Below are positions 4,729-9,628 of a DNA stretch of 9,628 nucleotides, piece after piece. Position 1 is the first letter of the stretch, and the number at the start of each line of letters is the position of its first letter. The stretch covers positions 1-9,628 of the forward strand of contig NZYP01000006.1 of assembly GCA_002702205.1 (NCBI GenBank). Direction: 5' to 3'. A program made the position numbers and the translations under genes. The notes below the pieces were generated by a model. It ran no database searches. It was not told the origin of the DNA and was given only the letters and a program-made list of their open reading frames with translations. The DNA is from Flammeovirgaceae bacterium (lineage in GTDB: Bacteria; Bacteroidota; Bacteroidia; Cytophagales; MED-G16).

Positions 4729-6840
4729 ATGAGAAAATTAATTTTAGTCCTCTTATTGTTTGCCTATAATTTTAGTTTTTCTCAAGTTGATAGGTCTTTG
4801 CCAGAACCTGGTCCTGCTCCAAAGATTAATTTTTCTAAACCATTTATGAAAGTTCTTTCAAATGGATTGACTTTGATGGTTGTAGAGAATCGTAAATTAC
4901 CTAGAGTAAGTGTTTCTTTGATAATAGATAATCCGCCCATATTAGAGAAAGATTTGTCAGGAATATCAAGCCTTACAGGTAGTTTAATGGGACTAGGTAA
5001 TAAATTTCAAGATAAAGATAGCTTTAATGAAGAAATTGATTTTATGGGTGCCTCAATGAGTTTTTCTTCGCAGAGTGGTTTTGCTTCCTCTCTTTCTCGT
5101 CATTTCTCAAGAACTTTTGAGATGTTTTCAAATGCGGCACTAACTCCTTTGTTTCTGGAAGAAGAATTTCTTAATGAGAAGGAAAAATTGATCACAAATA
5201 TTGAGAATAATCAAAAAAGTGTAACAGCAGTTGCAAGAAAGGTTGAGAGAGTTCACGCCTATGGCAGAAATCATCCTAATGGAGAGTTTTCAACAAAAGA
5301 GTCTGTAGAAAATATACAGCTATCTGATGTTGAAGAATTTTATAAATCATACTTCAAACCTAATAATGCTTACCTTGTAATTATTGGAGATGTTTCTTTA
5401 GAGCTCTCAGAGGAATTGGCTTTAAAATACTTTGGTAAATGGAAGTCTGATAAAAAATTAGGAAAAAAGTTTGGTGGAAACTCAATAAATGCTTTCAACC
5501 CTATAGGAAATAAAGACGGAATGAAAGTAAATATAGTAGATATGCCAAACTCTGCTAACTCTGAGATTTCATTTCAGAATATAGTAAACTTAAAGATGTC
5601 AAATGAAGATTACCATGCAGCTGTTCTCACAAATAAAATTTTAGGTGGTGGTCCAGAGAATAGACTTGAGCAGCAGATAAGAGAAGTCAAATCTTTTGCA
5701 TACTACTCTAGATCAAGTATTGGTGATAATAAATATACTGGCACAAGGTTTAGAGCTACTACTACTACAAAACCAAGTGTTACTGATAGCGCTATTTATG
5801 AGATAGCAAGTGAGATTAAAAAAATACAGACTGAACTTGTAAGTGAAGATGAACTTAGTAGAGTCAAATCTAAGTTTTTTGGCGAGTTTGTTTTAGCAAT
5901 GCAGAGCCCTGCAACTCTTGCTAACTATGCTCTCCAAATTCAGAGTGAAGGCTTATCTGATTCTTATTTTGAGGAATATCTAACTAATATCAACAACGTA
6001 ACTCCTGAAAAAGTTATGGATGTAGCTAATAAATACTTTGATCTTAACAATGGTCAATTCATTGTTACTGGTAAAGGTTCTGAGATAATAGATCAAATGA
6101 GTCAATTAGTAATTGAAGGAAACCCAATTCCTCTACAATTTCTATCTATAGATGGTGAGCCAGTAGAGACACCAAATTATGACGCGCCAACTGGTATATC
6201 TAAAAAAGATATCTTAGATAATTATATTGAAGCAATTGGAGGTATAGAAAAGGTAAAAGGTGTTGTTGCAGTTTCTATGCTAGCTGAGTCTGAAGTTCAG
6301 GGAATGAAGCTACAACAACTTTCCATTTCAGCTAAACCTAATAAGACTATGCTTGAGACGATGATGATGGGGAATACACTCTTGAAAATAGTATTTGATG
6401 GAGAGAATGGCTCTATGACACAGCAAGGAAATACTATGGAAATGCCTCAAGAGATGTTAGAAAGTGCAAGGAATTCAACCCTTCCTTTTGAAGAGTTGGG
6501 TTGGTATGATAACGATAATGTGAGAATAACTTCTTCATATCAAGAGGAGGGAAAAGAATTTTATGTCCTCGAATTAAGTAATAGTAATGGAGAAGCAACT
6601 TCATCAATTTTCTACGATGTTGAGACTGGCTTAAAATATAAGAAAACAGAAAAGGCTCAGATGCCAGATGGATCTGAATTTTTATCAGAGGCTTTCTATC
6701 TAGATTATAAGCCTGTTGATGGGATATCTTTTCCGCATACCCTTAGAATACCTTTCGGTGCAACAAGTCTTGAATTTAATGTAGTTAGTATTACACTAAA
6801 TCCTGACGTCAAAGATTCCTTCGTAATTCAAAATGATTGA
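4729..6840 (+). CDS. Secreted non-catalytic M16 partner fused to a C-terminal LolA/LppX-like domain
   Basis: 703 residues with a signal peptide cleaved after SFS (16-18). Residues about 32-460 are an M16 clamshell half: NGLTLMVVENRKLPRV near the start, GDVSLELSEELALKYFGKW (220-238), then the second half beginning near 267. The HxxEH site is lost: the aligned positions are Ser81, Gly84 and Ser85. The substrate-binding pair is kept (Arg318 and Tyr325 in IREVKSFAYYS). After a linker, residues about 490-700 form an extra domain: YIEAIGGIEKVKGV, several beta strands, then FYDVETGLKYKK and YKPVDGISFPHTLRI. That layout (helix with A.GG.ekl, curved sheet, 'dv.TGL..k', 'dGi.fP') resembles LolA/LppX or DUF4292-type lipid- or lipoprotein-binding domains. 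Total length is well above a typical 430-450-residue M16 half. It lies 2 bp after the catalytic subunit gene and overlaps the ALDH7 gene by 8 bp. Confidence 0.9.
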   Translation: MRKLILVLLLFAYNFSFSQVDRSLPEPGPAPKINFSKPFMKVLSNGLTLMVVENRKLPRVSVSLIIDNPPILEKDLSGISSLTGSLMGLGNKFQDKDSFNEEIDFMGASMSFSSQSGFASSLSRHFSRTFEMFSNAALTPLFLEEEFLNEKEKLITNIENNQKSVTAVARKVERVHAYGRNHPNGEFSTKESVENIQLSDVEEFYKSYFKPNNAYLVIIGDVSLELSEELALKYFGKWKSDKKLGKKFGGNSINAFNPIGNKDGMKVNIVDMPNSANSEISFQNIVNLKMSNEDYHAAVLTNKILGGGPENRLEQQIREVKSFAYYSRSSIGDNKYTGTRFRATTTTKPSVTDSAIYEIASEIKKIQTELVSEDELSRVKSKFFGEFVLAMQSPATLANYALQIQSEGLSDSYFEEYLTNINNVTPEKVMDVANKYFDLNNGQFIVTGKGSEIIDQMSQLVIEGNPIPLQFLSIDGEPVETPNYDAPTGISKKDILDNYIEAIGGIEKVKGVVAVSMLAESEVQGMKLQQLSISAKPNKTMLETMMMGNTLLKIVFDGENGSMTQQGNTMEMPQEMLESARNSTLPFEELGWYDNDNVRITSSYQEEGKEFYVLELSNSNGEATSSIFYDVETGLKYKKTEKAQMPDGSEFLSEAFYLDYKPVDGISFPHTLRIPFGATSLEFNVVSITLNPDVKDSFVIQND

Positions 6841-8368
6841 TAAAAAATTCCTTAAAGATCTCGGAATTAATAAATCTAATATTGGTACTTGTGATGGTAT
6901 AAACTGGTATAGTTCCGATGCTAGTGAAAGAACTATCTTATCACCCGTTGATGGAAATATAATTGCTTCTGTAATTGAGACGGATGAGAAATCTTATGAG
7001 AAAGTAATCAGTTCATCAACAAAAGCATTTGAGAAATGGAGAAAAGTCCCAGCCCCAAAAAGAGGAGAAATAGTTAGACAGATTGGCGATGAGTTAAGGG
7101 TAAATAAAAACTCTTTGGGGAAACTTGTTTCCTACGAGATGGGAAAATCCTATCAGGAGGGACTTGGAGAAGTTCAGGAAATGATTGATATATGTGACTT
7201 TGCAGTTGGGCTCTCAAGGCAATTATATGGTCTTACTATGCACTCGGAAAGAGAAAATCACAGGATGTATGAGCAGTGGCATCCTCTAGGTATTGTAGGA
7301 ATAATATCTGCTTTTAATTTCCCAGTAGCAGTATGGAGTTGGAACGCAATGATTGCCATGGTATGTGGAAATGTTTGTGTTTGGAAACCTTCTGAGAAAA
7401 CACCTTTGTCTGCTATAGCAACTCATAAAATAATAAATAAAATTCTTAGTGAGAATGAGCTAGAAGGCGTGCTGAGTTTAGTAACTGATTGTGAAAAACA
7501 ACTTCTTGGAAAAAAGATTGCAAGTGACGTTAGAGTTGCTTTGGTGTCAGCTACGGGATCAACAAAAATGGGAAAATCTGTAGCTGAGGTTGTGGGATCA
7601 AGGTTAGGTAAGTCTCTTCTTGAGCTAGGAGGTAATAATGCTATTATTATTTCTCAAAACGCTAACATTGACATTGCGATTAGGGCTGCTGTTTTTGGTG
7701 CTATAGGAACAGCAGGGCAGAGGTGCACTACGACTAGAAGACTTATTATTCAAGATTCAATATATGACTCTTTCATTAAAAATTTGACAAAAGCATATGA
7801 TCAGATAAAAATAGGTAACCCTCTTGATGAAAATAATCATATGGGTCCACTCATTGATAAAGATGCGGTTGGTATGTATATAAATGCATTAGATAGGGTA
7901 AAGGAAGAGGGAGGAAAAGCTATTATTGAGGGAGGTGTATTAGATGGAGATGCTTTTGATTCTGATTGTTATGTCAAACCTGCAATTTATGAGGTTAAAA
8001 ACTCTTTTTCTGTAGTTCAAGATGAAACATTTGCACCGATTTTATATGTTATGAAATACTCTACTTTAGATCAAGCTATTAAAATTCAAAATGATGTACC
8101 TCAAGGTCTTTCATCTTCTATTATGACTACTAAAATATCTGAGGCAGAGGAATTTCTTTCTTCTTCAGGTTCTGATTGTGGAATTGCTAATGTAAATATT
8201 GGAACTTCTGGTGCCGAAATTGGAGGTGCGTTTGGAGGAGAGAAGGAGACAGGGGGAGGAAGAGAGTCTGGCTCTGATTCATGGAAAGCGTACATGAGAC
8301 GTCAGACAAATACTATTAATTATTCTGATAATTTACCTCTAGCTCAAGGAATTAAATTTGATTTTTAG
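6833..8368 (+). CDS. amaB: ALDH7-family aldehyde dehydrogenase (antiquitin-like, probable alpha-aminoadipic semialdehyde dehydrogenase)
   Basis: 511 residues, cytoplasmic, NAD(P)-dependent oxidation of an aldehyde to an acid. Catalytic Cys298 lies in GTAGQRCTTTRRL, general base Glu264 in LLELGGNN, oxyanion Asn162 in FNFP, cofactor Lys185 in KPSE, and Glu398 in DETFAP. Markers specific to ALDH7/antiquitin are EVQEMIDICDFAVGLSRQ (113-130), SGAEIGGAFGGEKETGGG (459-476) followed by RESGSDSWKAYMRR, and the C-terminal LPLAQGIKF. In this family the Arg before the catalytic Cys (Arg297 here) helps bind the carboxylate of aminoadipic semialdehyde. Characterised members work in lysine degradation (Pseudomonas amaB, human ALDH7A1), so that is the best guess; other aldehydes are possible. 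No lysine aminotransferase or saccharopine gene is in the window. The ATG at 6833 overlaps the M16 gene stop by 8 bp, so translation is probably coupled. Length and residues are normal for a working enzyme. The symbol rests on family membership only. Confidence 0.92.
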   Translation: MIDKKFLKDLGINKSNIGTCDGINWYSSDASERTILSPVDGNIIASVIETDEKSYEKVISSSTKAFEKWRKVPAPKRGEIVRQIGDELRVNKNSLGKLVSYEMGKSYQEGLGEVQEMIDICDFAVGLSRQLYGLTMHSERENHRMYEQWHPLGIVGIISAFNFPVAVWSWNAMIAMVCGNVCVWKPSEKTPLSAIATHKIINKILSENELEGVLSLVTDCEKQLLGKKIASDVRVALVSATGSTKMGKSVAEVVGSRLGKSLLELGGNNAIIISQNANIDIAIRAAVFGAIGTAGQRCTTTRRLIIQDSIYDSFIKNLTKAYDQIKIGNPLDENNHMGPLIDKDAVGMYINALDRVKEEGGKAIIEGGVLDGDAFDSDCYVKPAIYEVKNSFSVVQDETFAPILYVMKYSTLDQAIKIQNDVPQGLSSSIMTTKISEAEEFLSSSGSDCGIANVNIGTSGAEIGGAFGGEKETGGGRESGSDSWKAYMRRQTNTINYSDNLPLAQGIKFDF

Positions 8369-8411
8369 ATAATCATATCTATATTAGGTGTTAGTTATAA
8401 TATTTTAATTA

Positions 8412-8903
8412 ATGTCTAAGTTTTTTATAATAATTCTAATTTTTGTTTCTTTTAACTCATCCTATGGTAATAAAAGGAGCGTTATATCAGCTTCTGGTGG
8501 CACTTACATCTTTAAAAGTTCAGAAAAAAATTATAGAGTACATTTCTCGGTTGGCCAACAGAGTCCAATTGGTCAGATAAAGTCTAATACAGTAAAGGCA
8601 AGACAAGGCTTTATACAGCCACCTAAGTTTATTGAAAATTATTCTACGATACATAAACTCTTAAAAGTTAGAATCTCACCAAATCCTTTTAGCGATGTTC
8701 TAGATATATTTTTTTCAGAGGAGATAAAGGATAAGATAAGAGTCAATATTTATGATATTATGGGTAGAATAGTTTATGAGGATATACTGCCTATAAAAAC
8801 TGAACATAAAATTAACCTTAATTCAATTCCAGATTCACAATTTATCCTCAGATTAGAGACTGAGAAGAAATACTTTCAAACTAAAATCATAAAGAGAAAG
8901 TAA
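8412..8903 (+). CDS. Short secreted protein with T9SS type A sorting domain
   Basis: 163 residues. The signal peptide is hydrophobic over residues 4-14, with probable cleavage after SYG (17-19). The N-terminal part contains VISASGGTYIF (24-34) and VHFSVGQQSPIGQ (43-55), a pattern common in small Bacteroidota surface proteins. Residues about 86-163 are a type A C-terminal sorting domain: ISPNPFSDVLDI (88-99), VNIYDIMGRIVYE (111-123), LNSIPDSQFILRL (136-148) and a basic KIIKRK end. Such domains direct export through the type IX system and are normally removed on arrival. Only about 65 residues would remain as the mature cargo, so it is a small surface protein, not an enzyme. A 43-bp AT-rich gap with no clear promoter box separates it from the ALDH7 gene. 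Its stop codon shares one base with the start of the next gene. Confidence 0.88.
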   Translation: MSKFFIIILIFVSFNSSYGNKRSVISASGGTYIFKSSEKNYRVHFSVGQQSPIGQIKSNTVKARQGFIQPPKFIENYSTIHKLLKVRISPNPFSDVLDIFFSEEIKDKIRVNIYDIMGRIVYEDILPIKTEHKINLNSIPDSQFILRLETEKKYFQTKIIKRK

Positions 8904-9604
8904 TGAAGAGACTTGCACTAATATTTTGTTTAATTTCTATCTTCCAAGTTAGCGGGCAAAAGATTAAAATTTTACAGGATGCCATCTTTGTTGAATACGG
9001 TAAATCTATTTCAAGTTTTGACTATTCCAATAGTTCAGGAGTTAACCTTGACAACCTTCAGCCTATGTCAAAAAATTATTTTAGATTAGGGTATAATCAC
9101 GACTGGTATTTCAGTAACAAAAGTGTTCTCCAACCAAACAGGTTTAGTTTTTCAGTCTCCCTCGACTATAATAATTATGGTGCCCAGGGAAGCAATGATA
9201 TACTGTATAATATCTACGAGTGGGATCTGGACTACTTGGGTCTTAATCTAGCAATTAATTATGACTTGGTAAAGATGCGTGATTTTACTCTTTACATCAC
9301 TGGAGGCGCCTCTTCTGATTATAACCTTAGAGGTACCCAGATGATAAATAATCAAGTGTATTCGTTGGAGAATGTCGAAGAATTTGATCCATTTTCTTTC
9401 TTCTTTAAGGGAGGCGCTGGAATAACGTATCCAATGTCTGAGAAGGCAAGGGTCTATGTCCAATATTTATATTCAACTAGTAATATTATGAAAGATGACT
9501 CTCCAAGTAGCCTTGAGCAGTTGAGTATTAGAAATCATTCCGTAGGAGCTGGAGTACTTGTAGACATAAAAGGATTTAAAAAGAAAAATTTTGACTCACA
9601 ATAA
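8903..9604 (+). CDS. Outer-membrane beta-barrel protein, small (OmpA/PorT-like fold)
   Basis: 233 residues. The signal peptide MKRLALIFCLISIFQVSG is cleaved before Gln19. The rest is built of alternating amphipathic strands rich in Tyr, Phe and Gly (FVEYGKSISSFDYSNSSG, YFRLGYNHDWYF, FSFSVSLDYNNYGAQG, LYITGGASSDYN, FFFKGGAGITYP, VYVQYLYSTS, HSVGAGVLVDIKGF), consistent with a barrel of about 8-10 strands. It ends with a charged tail (KKKNFDSQ) after the last strand rather than with a terminal aromatic residue. It starts at the ATG formed by TAATG with the T9SS cargo gene, a one-base overlap that nearly always means translational coupling. It is much shorter than PorP/SprF proteins (about 300 residues), so I do not assign it to that family. 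A plausible role, by inference, is anchoring or partnering the T9SS-exported protein at the outer membrane. Confidence 0.85.
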   Translation: MKRLALIFCLISIFQVSGQKIKILQDAIFVEYGKSISSFDYSNSSGVNLDNLQPMSKNYFRLGYNHDWYFSNKSVLQPNRFSFSVSLDYNNYGAQGSNDILYNIYEWDLDYLGLNLAINYDLVKMRDFTLYITGGASSDYNLRGTQMINNQVYSLENVEEFDPFSFFFKGGAGITYPMSEKARVYVQYLYSTSNIMKDDSPSSLEQLSIRNHSVGAGVLVDIKGFKKKNFDSQ

Positions 9605-9607
9605 AAT

Positions 9608-9628
9608 ATGAGAAAATTATTAACACTA
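9608..9628 (+). CDS. Start of a probable exported protein (partial, 3' end outside window)
   Basis: The ATG at 9608 lies 3 bp after the stop of the barrel gene and reads MRKLLTL to the window edge. The same MRKL start opens both signal peptides of the M16 genes, and the spacing matches the other coupled genes here, so this is probably the third gene of the surface-protein operon. Nothing more can be said about its product. Confidence 0.55.

Noticed and set aside
8101..8295. Minus-strand open frame of 64 codons
   Set aside because: Opposite the Gly/Glu-rich C-terminal signature of the ALDH7 gene, which produces a Pro/Ser-rich antisense frame; not a gene.
9248..9463. Minus-strand open frame of 71 codons
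   Set aside because: Lies entirely opposite the small barrel gene and has no supporting features.
1..9628. Search for mobile elements, CRISPR arrays, tRNA/rRNA genes, riboswitches and att sites
   Set aside because: No transposase or integrase, no regularly spaced repeats, no tRNA-like cloverleaf and no gap large enough for a structured RNA; base composition looks even across the window.

Overview
The window reads as a stretch of chromosome from a marine-type Bacteroidota, most likely Flavobacteriia. The evidence is strongly AT-rich DNA with very short intergenic gaps, almost no recognisable Shine-Dalgarno sequences, exported proteins that mature at a Gln or Asn after the signal peptide, a type IX secretion (T9SS) sorting domain, and small genes typical of Flavobacteriia (a Lacal_2735-type protein and a TIGR03643/DUF2805 protein). 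Nothing resembles a phage, IS element, CRISPR array, tRNA or rRNA.

Layout. (1) Positions 1-1890, plus strand: the last codons of an FtsX/MacB-type ABC permease, its LolD-type ATPase, and an outer-membrane beta-barrel protein whose start lies inside the ATPase gene. (2) Positions 1892-2438, minus strand: a 52-residue Lacal_2735-family protein, tail-to-tail with the barrel gene, and behind it a small predicted lipoprotein. (3) Positions 2401-3343, plus strand: three tightly packed small genes encoding a two-helix membrane protein, a four-helix membrane protein with a TTG start, and a TIGR03643/DUF2805 protein. The first of these overlaps the lipoprotein gene head-to-head by 38 bp. (4) Positions 3425-8368, plus strand: two secreted M16 (pitrilysin-like) proteins and an ALDH7-family aldehyde dehydrogenase, almost certainly one transcript (gap of 2 bp, then overlap of 8 bp). 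(5) Positions 8412-9628, plus strand: a short T9SS cargo protein, a second beta-barrel protein overlapping it by one base, and the first codons of another probable exported protein.

How the genes work together. The first block looks like a lipid- or lipoprotein-handling envelope transporter with a dedicated outer-membrane partner. The M16 pair looks like one split peptidase: the first protein has the zinc site but lacks the Arg/Tyr pair, and the second has the Arg/Tyr pair but lacks the zinc site and carries an extra C-terminal domain resembling LolA/LppX-type lipid carriers. The ALDH7 enzyme is cytoplasmic, and its co-transcription with exported peptidases has no obvious biochemical reason. 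The last block is a cell-surface module served by T9SS.

Most of the window is ordinary. No wholly new system is evident. The points most worth a second look are the split M16 pair with its lipid-carrier-like tail, the ABC/barrel cluster, and the head-to-head overlap of two genes at 2401-2438.
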